The translations under genes were made by a program, and so were the position numbers. DNA of 64,000 nucleotides, from NCBI GenBank assembly GCA_037043015.1, contig CM073321.1:2671001-2735000 (forward strand), read 5' to 3'. Below the pieces are notes generated by a model. The model did no database searches, was not told the DNA's origin, and saw nothing but the letters and a program-made list of their open reading frames with translations. Positions 1 to 11,340 of this stretch are shown piece after piece (the stretch's first letter is position 1; each line of letters begins with the position of its first letter). The DNA is from Bryum argenteum (taxonomy: Eukaryota; Streptophyta; Bryopsida; Bryales; Bryaceae).

Positions 1-517
1 CTGGAACCTCGGCTGGACTATCTGCCAGGAGAAGGACTTCAATGGGGATTTCCCCAACCTGCACTTCCCTTGTCGGGGTCTGCACTTCCGGGGTAGGGTC
101 AGCAGGTTGCGGGGCTCCCTCAGCCTCGGCATCTCCTAGCTGTAGCGCGGCCCCTATCTCCTGTCCTCCTGGCAAAGAGGAGGAGTCGGTCTCCACCAAT
201 CGGAGGACTCGCCCTGACTTCCTCCGACGTAGGACAGGGAGCTCCTCTCCGTCACTGTCATTCCCTTGTACAGGTTGCAGGGGTGGTGGAGAGGCAATTT
301 CGGGAGCTGGAGGGGTCGCCATGGCTACCGGAGAGCCTTCCCCTACTCCGGGCAAAGTCGGACCTTGCTGGCTGGGCCCGGGTGCAGCTACACTCCAGGT
401 TGCCATCCTGTGGGTGGAAGCTGGCCCGGGTGGAATGCTTCTCTCCGCCATTGGTATGGCCGCTCCCCCTGCACCGGGTCTTGGTGCTCCTCCATCTCCT
501 GGTCCGGGTGCACCTGG

Positions 518-1318
518 TCATGTCCTCCGAGGTCCCTGCGGTCCTGGTGGTGGTGGAGGTGGAGAGAGTGCCCCTACTCCTGGGGCAGGCACCGTGGGGA
601 GGAGCCTGGCAGCAGCGGGGACTCCCACCTCGGGAATCTGTTCCCCGGAAAACATGTCTCTCCTGCCCTCCATGAGCATCCGGAGGAGCATGATCTCCCC
701 CGGGTTGAGGCACTCGTAGTGCGCGTACAAGTGGTACATGTATGGCGCCAGGGGGCAGCCCTTTGCATTGGTGGTCTTCTTTGAAGCCCGGATGATCACC
801 TCCTCGAGGATGTGCCTCCATCCAACTCGCTTCCGGCCCAGGTAGGACTCCATGATCGCCTTCAGGAGCCTGTTCGAGACGAACTGGGGCTTCTCCGGGC
901 TGAGGATCGGGGCCAACAATCTGAGCAAACGTCGCTCCCGAGCATTCACGCAATTCTCCACTCGGTACCCGTCATGCTCATGCGCTGGATTGTGGAACAT
1001 CCCACCGAGGGAGGGATCATTCCGCACCTGTATGTATCCGGTGGAGGAATCCGGAAAACCGTACGTCGCCCTCCAACACGCCACTTGCCAAAAATGCGGC
1101 TTGGCTCGGACACGGTTGTCTGCGAACGTCGGTGGGTCCTGTCCGGACACGGCCTCCTCGATGATCCCTGCGTCCTCCACGTTCCAGGGCACCCAGTACA
1201 ATCCCGCGCACCCCATCCGAGTGAGGTCTTGCACCAACTGCGCCTTGGCATCTTCCGCCATTGGAATGTCAGCTTGGATGATTTTACTCCGGGTATGCGA
1301 AGCTCTGTCCCCGGCCAT
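518..1318 (-). CDS. Element ORF, plant transposon-protein-like
   Basis: A 266-residue open frame. Residues ~25-60 (LVQDLTRMGCAGLYW...) and ~125-220 (NCVNARERRLLRLLAPILSPEK..., GWRHILEEVI, CPLAPYMYHLYAHYECL) align by eye with the minus-strand ORFs at 55550-56177 and more loosely with the ORF at 24613-25524. This arrangement resembles the 'putative plant transposon protein' domain (PF20167-like) found in accessory ORFs of plant Ty3 elements; its biochemical role is unknown. The tail is proline-rich. No catalytic motif is visible. The frame is open throughout, and the ATG at 1318 fits the related ORF at 56177, which also begins MAG. Family assignment is from memory and moderate. Confidence 0.55.
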   Translation of the reverse strand: MAGDRASHTRSKIIQADIPMAEDAKAQLVQDLTRMGCAGLYWVPWNVEDAGIIEEAVSGQDPPTFADNRVRAKPHFWQVACWRATYGFPDSSTGYIQVRNDPSLGGMFHNPAHEHDGYRVENCVNARERRLLRLLAPILSPEKPQFVSNRLLKAIMESYLGRKRVGWRHILEEVIIRASKKTTNAKGCPLAPYMYHLYAHYECLNPGEIMLLRMLMEGRRDMFSGEQIPEVGVPAAARLLPTVPAPGVGALSPPPPPPGPQGPRRT

Positions 1319-2524
1319 TCTTCCATATCCTCCCTCTCCTGGCTATGGCGTGCCGGACGAACGCGTGGAGAGCTGTCGTAACGTGCTTTTCCGATTCGTG
1401 CCCGGATAACCCTTTTTCGCGGTAAAAGAGGTTTCCTAAACAAGAACCCGAGTATTCGTTCCACGGAGATCCTGTGAAGTGCAAACGCAACAGTTTCCAC
1501 CAGTTAGCTAACCCGGATTTGTGCTATCCGGGTTCTATCCTATCCCCTCTGTGCCCTATATCCCGTCCCGGAAGAGCGCCCGGACGGAGAGAGAGAGGGT
1601 GTTTAGTCTTTGTGGTTTAATTTAGCCTCTGTATTCACCTCGGAGGGATTTTCCCGGACTTAGATAAGTGGGGGATTAGGCCACTTCTCCCGTTGATTAA
1701 CGTGACCGGAAAGGTCACCGAGACTCTCTCTCTCCTACCCTGTTAGGAACTTCCCTTATACCTCCCTCTACGCCCGGACTCTAAATCCACACGCATGTCA
1801 CAAAGGTTGGTATCCGGTTCTCCTATGGTCCGGTTATCACAACTTACTACCCGGGTTAGTAGATCCCGGTTTCTTGGATCGGGGATGGTGCGATCGCCCG
1901 GAGTTCACCGCTATCACCTACGCACAAACCCCGCCTACCCGGACTTGGCGATCTAGGGGACTCAACCGATGGTGTTCTCGAGTCGGTTGAGCGGCCGGAA
2001 TCCCTTCCCGGCCGCTGTAATCCCGACGCTACACGGACGCACCGGACCGAACCCTAAGTGGCAAGTGCCGTTCGCTAGCCGCACTCCTCCCCGTCGCCTT
2101 CTCTACCTCCCGTACTACTCTCCGTTCAAGGACGGAACCGCTCTCTCTCTTGCCCGGATAGCAAGGGTCCTCTGGACTCAAACACCCCGACCAGCACAAG
2201 ACAAGACAGAAAAGGAGAAGGACACACAATCGACACACACGCACACACACGAGGGAGATGAGAAAGAGGCGTGCTTGCACCGGGGATTAGGGTATTGCGA
2301 ATCACAAAAAGACCCCGAGGAGTATCCTCCCCTCGGCTAAGTAGCGATCCTCCCGGCATCCTAGAGAAGACAAAATCCTGTGCCGGGAATCTTTCTAAAT
2401 CTAGCCTCGACACTCTAGCGCCGTCATTCTCCTCGCCATAAAGGCACCGAAATCCAACCCTATCTTCGGCCACCGCATCCGCCCTCAATCGACTCGGCCT
2501 TGGTTCTTCCCCGTCCCGCCCATC
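1319..2524 (-). other. Non-coding, LTR-like stretch with CCCGGA words
   Basis: No convincing gene. The DNA is crowded with CCCGGA/TCCGGG-type words (for example around 1565-1600, 1655, 1765, 1815-1870, 1935). A segment near 1440-1480 resembles 53330-53375, which lies in probable LTR sequence of the related element, so this may be LTR. A short CA-rich simple repeat lies at about 2225-2252. LTR ends could not be fixed. Confidence 0.4.
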
Positions 2525-3559
2525 CTACTTGCAGACCTCGGAAGCCTCGGCGATCTCGGTAGTCGCGACCTTCCGTGCTCCCAACCCGGGTTGGGAAGTG
2601 ACCTCCTCCTCCTCGTTCCCCGTCTTACGAGCGCTGAGCGGTATCCTCACTCCCAAGGATCTCGGTGTCTCCCGAGAAGGCATCGGGCCGAGGTGTCCGG
2701 AGGGCCTCCCGATCTCCGGGACCTCGATCAAGTCCTCGTGGATGAGGGGGATGATCTCCGCGGGCAGTGCCTTCTCGGGGAGGGCCCCGAGATCAGATGG
2801 CTCCAATGGGACGACCGGATCCGGGCAGGGGGGTGCCTGCAGCATCTCTATGCCCAGTCCGGGTTGCCGGGTGCCGGCTTCCCTTTCCGGTCCTGGTTGG
2901 ATCGTGGCCTCCGTAGCAGGGTTAGGACTCCTGCTGTCGGGGTCCACGGTCCGGTCCGGGGAAATGGGAGAGGGATTTCTTACCCTGGTATCCTCCTCTG
3001 CTGTTCGGGAGACCTCCTCCCCTGCCCGGGGAACTGCCTCGACTACCCGGGTTGCCTCTGCCTCGACTACCCGGGAAGCCTCTGCCTCGACTACCCGGGG
3101 AGCCTCTACCTCGGTGCTCTCCGGTAAGTCGCTGCTGAGGGGATGTGAAGTCCCTGTCTCCTTCGGGGTCTTCTCCGGGCTCAGGCTCGTGGGCGGAACC
3201 GGTTCCTCCATTACCGCGGGTGCGGTGGGCTCCTCCTCCTCGGCCCTGACATCCTCGATCACTTCGGGGTCGCCCTGGATGGGATTATCCTCGGGGAGGA
3301 GTGGCAGTGCGCTTGCCCCGGCCGGAACCTTCTCCGGGCTGCGGACGGGCGGAGGAATGGGCTCCTCCATAGCTGCGGGGTCGGCAGACCCCTCTTCCTC
3401 TGCTCGGACAGCCTCCACAGACTCGGATGCCCCCCGGGTAGGAGGGTTTTCAACTGCCTCCGGTGGGGGTGCTTCTCCGGGAAAAGCCTTAGCCATTTCC
3501 CCAATGAGGGTCCTCATCTCCTGGAGGGCTCCCTCCATCCTCTCTGCAGCCTTCTTCAT
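2525..3559 (-). CDS. Acidic Pro/Glu-rich element ORF
   Basis: A 344-residue open frame starting MKKAAERMEGALQEMRTLIG, a likely short amphipathic coiled coil, followed by a long low-complexity stretch rich in Pro, Glu, Val and Ala. It has internal repeats of the form VEAEASRVV/VEAEATRVV at residues ~150-175 and several EE-PVPPTSLSPEK-like blocks. Its position before a ~1 kb non-coding stretch parallels the ORF at 54279-54770 of the related element, which also has a coiled-coil start and acidic tail. No enzymatic domain recognised. I infer an element-encoded accessory protein; function unknown. Confidence 0.45.
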   Translation of the reverse strand: MKKAAERMEGALQEMRTLIGEMAKAFPGEAPPPEAVENPPTRGASESVEAVRAEEEGSADPAAMEEPIPPPVRSPEKVPAGASALPLLPEDNPIQGDPEVIEDVRAEEEEPTAPAVMEEPVPPTSLSPEKTPKETGTSHPLSSDLPESTEVEAPRVVEAEASRVVEAEATRVVEAVPRAGEEVSRTAEEDTRVRNPSPISPDRTVDPDSRSPNPATEATIQPGPEREAGTRQPGLGIEMLQAPPCPDPVVPLEPSDLGALPEKALPAEIIPLIHEDLIEVPEIGRPSGHLGPMPSRETPRSLGVRIPLSARKTGNEEEEVTSQPGLGARKVATTEIAEASEVCK

Positions 3560-3920
3560 ATACGCGCCGCCCGGTTGTCCCCGCCCGACCCGTTCGTGGC
3601 TACCGACCCGCCGCCGCTTTCCCCCCGGTTGAGGTATACCCGGTTGAGGCGACCCTTTCCCGGGTAGGAGTCAACCCGCGAAGAGCCGCTACGCGTTATC
3701 CGGGTCCGCAGCGGGCCGACTGGATACGACTAGGCAGGATCCTGGCTCGAGAACAGGAGATACAAAGCAAAAGAAAATTCAAAAAGGTAGTGCTACCCTA
3801 CCCTGTCCACTAAGCCTAAGGATGCTCCTGGGTGGGCAGGTTCCTGGCCGAGCTAACCTTACCCGGTCATTACCCGGGTAGGCCAGGATATGGGCGTTTA
3901 TTTCTCCTAATTAGCTATAA

Positions 3921-6193
3921 CTAACCGCTATCCGGACTTACGTGGGGCAAAAACGAAAAAATGAGGTTTGACAAGAGCTGCAGCGTGCGACAATCGGGGA
4001 GCGGCAGAGTCGGCAAGGAGCACGAAAAACAAGGGAGAAAAAGGAGGGTAACGGCCAAATTTGTACGAGAGGAGAAATGTGTACCATCTAACGTCGCGAG
4101 TTGAAGCGTGTTGTTTGGACAAACATCCAAAACTTCAAATGGGCCTAGCCATATGGCATCGAATTTACATGGAAATTCCAACCTCTTGGCATCTTGGAGC
4201 ATTGCTAAGTCTCCAGGAGCTAAAAACCGCTTCTTATGAAGCTTGTCTAAGGCCAACTTGCGGCGCCGGGCCATTGTCTCAATATGTTGAGCGATAAGGC
4301 ACCTTGTCTCACTCAACCGTTCAAGCATGAGGACCCGATCGTGGATAGAGTCCGAAATAGGAAGTCTAGCCTCGATCGCTATTCGTAAGGAGGGTATCTC
4401 GATGTCGATGGGTAAAACCGCCTCTATCCCATAAACTAGGGCAAACGAGGTTTGCTTTGTGGTGACCTTGAACGTGGTTTTTTATGCCCACAAAGCGGCA
4501 TTGAGCTTGGTGTTCCAATCCCGTTTGTTGTCATGGATAGTCTTCCTCAAAATCCTCACGATGGTTAGATTACATCGTTCGGCTAAACCGTTGGTTTGAA
4601 GATGGTAAGGGGTGATTTTACGGTGATCAATCCTGTAAGTCGCGGTAAGTTCCTCAATGAGATCATTGAGGAACTGGGTGCTCCGGTCGCTAACCAAAAC
4701 CCGTGGAACTCTGAAACGAGAGAAAACATTCCGAAACAAGAAGAGTGCCGTGGTTTTCTTATTTGCAACTTTGATCGCTTTGGGCTCTACCCATTTGGTC
4801 AAATAATCGGCCGCAAGAATGATGTACGCCATTTGGCGCAATGAAGTGGGGTGCACGGGGCCCACATAGTCAATTCCTCACTTTTCAAAGGGAAACAAAG
4901 GTAACGAGGGTATTAGAGGAAACGCCATGTGGAGGTCATTCCGAGCAAATCGTTGGCATGCGTCACACTTGGTGACGTGCCGGTGGGCGTCGGCAAATAT
5001 GGTGGGCCAAAAATACACGGTTCTAAGGATTTTTTGGGCCGTGAGACGGCCCAAAAAATGCCTGCCATAAGAGTCACCGTGGCATGCTAGAATAATACGT
5101 GATTCCTCAGGCTTACTAACACACCGGCGGAGGACCCCGTCAATGCCATGCCCGTACAACCGGTTTGCTATAATAGCATAGTGGCGGCTATTGACCCGGA
5201 TTTTGCGCCGTTCATTGGTGTCTAGGTGATCAGGGAGTTTTTGAGTGCTCAAAAACTCCAAGATATAGGTGTACCACGTGGGGGTCACGGTGATGGAGAA
5301 AAGGTTGGCATCGGAAAGCTCATCCTGAATGTCAACCATGCCCCTTGATTGAGAGAACCGTGAGAGGTGGTCTGCCTGAAGATGCAAGCGGCCGGGTTTA
5401 TACTCCACGGTATAATCTAACTCCTCTAGGAAAAAAATCCATCGGGCCGGACGGCCGCTAAGGTCGGGTTTGTTAACCATGTAGCGTAACACTTTATGGT
5501 CGACAAAAAATACCACGGGGTTCATGAGTAAGTAGTGCCTAAATTTCTTAGCACTAAACACTATGGCCAAACATTCCCTCTCCGTGGTGGAATAATTCCT
5601 TTCCGTGGCAATCAATTGGTGACTAGGAAATGTCATGGGGCGGTCCTTGCCGTTAGGTCCATGTGGTTGGCACAAGGTAGACCCCACGGCTACCGCCGAT
5701 GCATCACAATACATATGGAAAGGGATGTCTCAATTGGGGGCACAAGACATAGATAGGAGGTCAATTTGGTCTTGAGGGCATCAAAACCCTCTTGACACTC
5801 ACGGGTCCACTCAAATTTGACCTCCTTCTTTGTGAGGTTGGTCAAGGGTATGGCAGCCGTGGTATAATTGGCCACGATGTCTCGTTACCACCCAAAATGG
5901 CCAAGAGCACGTTGTATGCCATTGACCGAAGTTGGGGGTTCAAAGTTGAGGATTACTTCAACCTTTTCGGGGTCCGGTTCCTTGCCGGCCTTGGAAACCA
6001 CGTAGCCCAACAATACCCCTTTTTGCACCCCTAGGTACACCTTGGCGGGATTTAAGGAAAGTCGGTTTCGACGGCACCGCACAAAACACTCACGCAACAT
6101 TGCGTAGTGCTCTAATGCACTTGTTTGGGTGCTAAAATCGTCAATGAAGACCAACATGGACTTATCGAGGAGATAAAAAAAGACAGAAGTCAT
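3921..6193 (-). pseudogene. pol remnant (RT end, RNase H, integrase)
   Basis: Fossil polyprotein segment on the minus strand. Recognisable parts in order: end of reverse transcriptase (FIDDFS, LLGYVVSKAG), the RT-RNase H connection (EFEWT-like EVKFEWTRECQEGFDALK), RNase H (YCDASAVAVGSTL, TTERECLAIVFSAKKFRHYL, VDHKVLRYM), the integrase zinc-binding region (CDACQRF) and integrase core (ADYLTKWVE, SDRSTQFLND), then the integrase C-terminal region. Clearly broken, with several breaks; not functional. Confidence 0.8.
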
Positions 6194-6220
6194 GACCCTT
6201 AGGAACGCCGAGGGTGCGTT

Positions 6221-6819
6221 TGTTAACGGAATATTCGTAGTATATTCGTTAGGCTATTATTTGTCTAGTCTATACCCGGCATGTATAGACCTGGCAGGCG
6301 ATACCCGATAGGGTTAGCAGGTCGGATCTCTAGTTGTTGTTTTTAGAGTCTTAGACTCATTTTGGACACCCGACCTTTCTGGCCGACCTGGCAGACTGGT
6401 CGGCTGACCTGTTGTTCTCACCTGGATCTGACAGTCAGTCAGACCCAGCCGACTATATGTACTACTGCTCACTATGTGAGGAGTGTTACTAGTTTATACA
6501 CACTGTTTGCTAGTATCCTCATCTTCTTATCTCGTCTTTCTCTGTTGTTCACTTGTATGTTTGTGTATTTAGCAGACTCGATCCTGACCGGTAGGATTTT
6601 GACTGTTGTTAGAACTGCGTTATTCTCTACTCTCGTCTGTTTGGAAGATCCGACCTTAGTGCCTACAGATACACTAAGTCGTCTCACAGACGGTAGAGCG
6701 TACGCCAATCTCTTGTTGTTTAGACTGCTTTTGATGTTCCGATCAGGCTTAGCATGTCTGGTAGCTCAAGATCAGACTAGACTCGTTTAAGGTTGTTTAC
6801 AGCAAAAACCCCCTTAACA
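6221..6819 (+). repeat. 5' LTR (599 bp)
   Basis: Begins TGTTAACGGA and ends CCCTTAACA, giving imperfect inverted TGTTAA/TTAACA ends. It is followed by TTTGGTGACC, a plausible but unassigned primer-binding start. No second copy lies in the window, so the limits rest on the end motifs and context only. Confidence 0.55.
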
Positions 6820-7418
6820 TTTGGTGACCTATGCTTGAGTTCGATTCCATTGTTTCCAGATCGCGCAGATCTGAAGTAGAGCAGGTAGATCTCCCTCAAC
6901 ATTGGGCTACCGTGCGATTGTCTGGTCCAGCATTTTCGATCTGTAAACAAGTAGAAACTGTGTAGAGCATGCCGACCCAGATGTCGACCCTGAACAAATC
7001 TGCTCTGAAAGTGTCTGCTATAGAGGTTTAGGAGTATGCTACCTACCGGTCAGTTGGCACAAAAGTTGTTGGTATCAAGGTTTCAGTAAAAATCCGTCTC
7101 CTACACTCAACAACATCTGACCCAGTCAGGTAGAGTACGGCATCATAGCTAAAACGCGCCTCGGAGATCATAGTCGCTACATGTCTATCCAGCAAAAGTA
7201 GAGTCGTCTAAAAGTGCTAAGAAATCTGTAGAGCGGTGTGTGGAAAAAGCTCACGGTGCCAAAAGAGCAACTAAGTGAACTCACACAAAACACCAGCCAA
7301 GCAGACTGCAGCGCCAGACTCTACCTGCCAGATCCAAATTCAGATTCAGATTCAGATCTAGATCTAGATCAAGATCCAAAAAAACCGGATCTCGATCTGA
7401 AAGTGACACGTCACCATT
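6820..7418 (+). other. Leader region with short simple repeat
   Basis: Untranslated leader between the LTR and gag of the element at 6221. No gene seen. A short GATTCA/GATCTA simple repeat occupies about 7330-7375 and would encode Asp/Ser-rich sequence in one frame. Confidence 0.45.
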
Positions 7419-8593
7419 ATGATGGGTCCACGCACGCGTGCTGCCGGCTCTCCTGAGCCAGTCGACTTACCACCCGACCAGCTGGAAAATTCCAGACTGT
7501 ATCGGGAATGGCGCAGGTTGCAGTCCCGGATAAATCCAACTCCAGAGACCCGACAGTCGACCCCAAGGACCAACCCCCTCCCGACATATAGCGTCAGAAG
7601 ACAAGTCTTAGCATCCACTTCGGATGAAGCGTCCCTGCACCACCTGGTCGAATACACCCAAGGTATGACGAACGTCCCGGAAGGTACAGTCTTTCACAAA
7701 ACGTCTTTTCCAATGAATCGTGGCGGGTATACCGACCCGATCCGACCTGTGGCCAATTTGCCACTAACTTCGTCAACAGCGGATCGGTACACCCGACCGA
7801 GTGTGGCGACACATACAATTTCAAACCCATCAACGCCTCGACAGAACCGGGACGACCAACCACCACTTCCTGACCGACCGTCTAGTGCCAACCAGCGGCT
7901 TGTCAGGTACAATCCTGACCCTTCCATCATTATGGAAGAGCGTCAGCACAAAATTGATTTACTACGTAGTAGTCGGGCCGAACTCGACCTCCGTCTGGCC
8001 ACTCTGTTGTCTAACCCAGGCCAGGCAGAGCACCCGCCCCTACCAGGTTGGACCTCCCAGTCGGCATCATATTACCAGGAACCTAGTTCTCCTGGCCCAA
8101 TGATGAGCCGACCAGATACACCCCTAGAAGAAAGTCATTCCCCCACTGCTAGCCAGGAGTTCGACCCCCATACGGTCCATCAGATGCAGACTATATATAA
8201 TCAAGGAGTTGACCCGCTAGCAGTCAGACCCACCCTACCCAACATTCGTACGCACCCACCGGACGTATTAACATTAAATCCGCCCGTCAACCTTCCACCC
8301 GACCATAGAATGTCGACCCCACAGGCTTTGACCCAACACAGTCATCAGGCACAGCCGGCACAACGGGTCTTAGTTACCCAACCGACCGCCACACCCGTAT
8401 CATCCTCGACTTTTTCCTGGCCATTCTCAGCCAGCACTTATGGTCGACCGGTAGACCCACATTCACTACCTATGCAGGCTGTGAGTCTACCGACTGCACC
8501 TATACAAACGGTCACCCGACCAACCACCCTACCCCATCCGTCGGTGTGTACATACTGTCACACCCCGGGCCATACTATTGAATACTGCCCCTA
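7419..8593 (+). pseudogene. gag, first part
   Basis: Open frame of about 390 residues up to the insertion point. It starts MMGPRTRAAGSPEPVDLPP and is rich in Pro, Thr, Ser and Gln, typical of a gag N-terminal region rather than an enzyme. Near the break it contains CTYCHTPGHTIEYC, a CCHC zinc knuckle. The frame is interrupted by the TRIM-like element at 8594 and continues in kind at 11341. Fossil. Confidence 0.55.
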
Positions 8594-9889
8594 TGTGAGA
8601 GCATGTTATTGCTCTCTTTTGATGTTATTGTTTATTTGTTACTTTTATGAATGAATTGTTAATTAGCAAATGTCATTTTGAAGTAGATTGGTGAAATTAA
8701 GATAATTAAGTTTTGAATACAATATGCATGTTTGAGGATGGTTGTTGTAAGGCCTTGGATAGGATGTTTGGCATTTATTTAAGCTTTAGATTAGATTTAG
8801 TGTGGAAGGGCTAGAGGAGGAATGAATCCCCCTAGTGGATCCATAGTTTGATGGGGAAGGACTAGAGGAGGAATGAATCCCCCTAGTGGATCCTTAATTA
8901 GAAATAGGGTTAGTTGCTTGATTAAGAGTTAGATGTTTTACCATTGGCCTTGCACAATTAACCTCGGGTGTTCATATTTGTGTTTGAGACTTGATTGTTT
9001 TGGTCTTGTCCAATTGACTTTGTGGTGGCAATTGTGAGTTACATTCGTTTGTAGGGGTTCTTCAAGGTGGAGGGCCATGGAGGATGAAGCGCCATGGAGG
9101 ATGGAGCGTTATTCATCCATGGAGGCCTTAGATTAGGGCCTTAGGGTTAGGGTGAGCCGCCTCTTTGGCGGCTCCTCCATTTGTACTTAAGAGCTTGTTT
9201 TCAAGCTATAATCAATCAATCAATCCATTCCCCTCTTGTTCATTGATTCATGTTGGTGTTCTCCCTCTCCCTCTTCTAATGCTTAGTTAGTGAAGAGAAG
9301 GAAGGCCATGGGCCTCCTTCTCTCTCTTCTTGCTCCCCTCTTTCCTTGTTTTTGCTCTTCCTTGTAGATTGTTGTCATTTGCTCATCTCCTTGGAAGTGC
9401 CTCTCAGTCAAATAGCCATCAGTCCCTCGGTTTTAGTCCAAATCGATTGAGATTTTTAGGATGCTGGTAGATCTCCTCAGTAGCTTTCTTTTGGTATATG
9501 GCTCGTCCAATTCCGATCTGTAGGGAGGGAGAAATCACCTCCCAAAGTCAGTAGTGTTGAAGGTGTTCTCGGCCGGATGGTATAAAAACAAGGCCCAGTC
9601 AAATGGCAATCAGTCCTAGGTTTTTGTCCTATGCTTTTGAGATTTTCAGGGTAGATGCACAATTAAGTTGGCTTTCTAAAAGCTAATGCACGCCCAATTC
9701 CGAGCTAGGATGGAGAAATGGCGGCCTAGAATCTGAAGGGTACTTAAAAATGCATCCGGCCGGTGGTTTCTTCTTGTTCTTTCCCTTGTTCTTCATCCTC
9801 TCCTTGTTTCCCTTCTTCCCTTCTTCATTTCTCTTGTGATCTTGATCCTTGTGACCAATTGCCACCCCAAAGTGGTTTTTTGGCTCACA
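8594..9889 (+). repeat. 5' LTR of TRIM-like element
   Basis: 1296 bp. Contains a direct duplication of about 50 bp (units with GAGGAGGAATGAATCCCCC at ~8812 and ~8866), paired GCCATGGAGGATG words near 9075-9105, and a hairpin GAGCCGCC/GGCGGCTC near 9160. Other copies lie at 10039-11335 and, as a solo LTR, at 57078-58373. Confidence 0.9.
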
Positions 9890-10038
9890 AATTGGTGCGT
9901 CTGCCGGGAGCTTTCTTTGTAGGCTTGTTAGCCTTGTTGGTCCATTGCTTGGAAGGCAATTATCATATGACCGTGTTGCCCATTGAGCATAGTTTTGGGG
10001 TTCTTCTCCTCTTCGAGTCGTCCCAGATGGCCGCCACC
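9890..10038 (+). other. 149-bp internal region with primer site
   Basis: Starts two bases before TTGGTGCGTCTGCCGGGAG (9892-9910), a primer-binding-site-like sequence matching the 3' end of a tRNA that I cannot name with certainty. The rest has no ORF of note. A clear polypurine tract before the second LTR is not seen. Confidence 0.65.
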
Positions 10039-11335
10039 TGTGAGAGCATGTTATTGCTCTCTTTTGATGTTATTGTTTATTTGTTACTTTTATGAATGAA
10101 TTGTTAATTAGCAAATGTCATTTTGAAGTAGATTGGTGAAATTAAGATAATTAAGTTTTGAATACAATATGCATGTTTGAGGATGGTTGTTGTAAGGCCT
10201 TGGATAGGATGTTTGGCATTTATTTAAGCTTTAGATTAGATTTAGTGTGGAAGGGCTAGAGGAGGAATGAATCCCCCTAGTGGATCCATAGTTTGATGGG
10301 GAAGGACTAGAGGAGGAATGAATCCCCCTAGTGGATCCTTAATTAGAAATAGGGTTAGTTGCTTGATTAAGAGTTAGATGTTTTACCATTGGCCTTGCAC
10401 AATTAACCTCGGGTGTTCATATTTGTGTTTGAGACTTGATTGTTTTGGTCTTGTCCAATTGACTTTGTGGTGGCAATTGTGAGTTACATTCGTTTGTAGG
10501 GGTTCTTCAAGGTGGAGGGCCATGGAGGATGAAGCGCCATGGAGGATGGAGCGTTATTCATCCATGGAGGCCTTAGATTAGGGCCTTAGGGTTAGGGTGA
10601 GCCGCCTCTTTGGCGGCTCCTCCATTTGTACTTAAGAGCTTGTTTTCAAGCTATAATCAATCAATCAATCCATTCCCCTCTTGTTCATTGATTCATGTTG
10701 GTGTTCTCCCTCTCCCTCTTCTAATGCTTAGTTAGTGAAGAGAAGGAAGGCCATGGGCCTCCTTCTCTCTCTTCTTGCTCCCCTCTTTCCTTGTTTTTGC
10801 TCTTCCTTGTAGATTGTTGTCATTTGCTCATCTCCTTGGAAGTGCCTCTCAGTCAAATAGCCATCAGTCCCTCGGTTTTAGTCCAAATCGATTGAGATTT
10901 AGGATGCTGGTAGATCTCTCTCAGTAGCTTTCTTTTGGTATATGGCTCGTCCAATTCCGATCTGTAGGGAGGGAGAAATCACCTCCCAAAGTCAGTAGTG
11001 TTGAAGGTGTTCTCGGCCGGATGGTATAAAAACAAGGCCCAGTCAAATGGCAATCAGTCCTAGGTTTTTTGTCCTATGCTTTTGAGATTTTCAGGGTAGA
11101 TGCACAATTAAGTTGGCTTTCTAAAAAGCTAATGCACGCCCAATTCCGAGCTAGGATGGAGAAATGGCGGCCTAGAATCTGAAGGGTACTTAAAAATGCA
11201 TCCGGCCGGTGGTTTCTTCTTGTTCTTTCCCTTGTTCTTCATCCTCTCCTTGTTTCCCTTCTTCCCTTCTTCATTTCTCTTGTGATCTTGATCCTTGTGA
11301 CCAATTGCCACCCCAAAGTGGTTTTTTGGCTCACA
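10039..11335 (+). repeat. 3' LTR of TRIM-like element
   Basis: 1297 bp. By eye it differs from the 5' LTR almost only in the lengths of short homopolymer or dinucleotide runs, so the pair is very recent, or part of the difference is sequencing error. Followed directly by the target duplication CCCTA. Confidence 0.9.
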
Positions 11336-11340
11336 CCCTA

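Larger units (their letters stand above)
1..6220 (-). mobile_element. Tat/Athila-like Ty3 LTR element, partial
   Basis: Minus-strand retroelement remnant running off the left edge of the window. In transcription order it holds the end of reverse transcriptase, RNase H and integrase (about 6193-3921), a 400-bp gap, an acidic Pro/Glu-rich ORF (3559-2525), about 1.2 kb of non-coding DNA, and an ORF related to the plant transposon-protein family (1318-518). The RT piece has FIDDF rather than the YIDDI of the chromoviruses further right, which points to the non-chromodomain plant branch. A second element of this kind at 40081-56716 shares ORF similarity and a short block at 3945-3975 / 56690-56716. 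Broken, with several breaks in pol; cut at 6221 by the next LTR element. Old. Confidence 0.7.
8594..11335 (+). mobile_element. TRIM-like non-autonomous LTR element, complete
   Basis: Two near-identical ~1.3-kb LTRs (8594-9889 and 10039-11335) flank only 149 bp of internal DNA. The 5-bp target duplication CCCTA (8589-8593 and 11336-11340) proves insertion into the gag of the surrounding element. LTR ends are TGTGAG...CTCACA. No coding capacity: the Lys-rich antisense frames near the LTR ends are shadows of a pyrimidine tract. Structurally whole and young, judged by LTR similarity; it must be moved by another element's enzymes. Confidence 0.9.

Noticed and set aside
1-720. Plus-strand 225-residue Gly/Pro/Ser-rich frame
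   Set aside because: Mirror of the minus-strand accessory ORF; low complexity and no domain.
9125-9145. TTAGGGTTAGGG as telomere repeat (also near 28815 and 62806)
   Set aside because: Only one or two units, within LTR or promoter-like DNA; ordinary telobox-like words, unlike the four exact units at 40050.
9683-9865. Lys-rich 60-residue frame, repeated at 11129 and 58167 (minus strand)
   Set aside because: It is the complement of a pyrimidine-rich tract inside a non-coding LTR, identical in all copies because the LTR is repeated.
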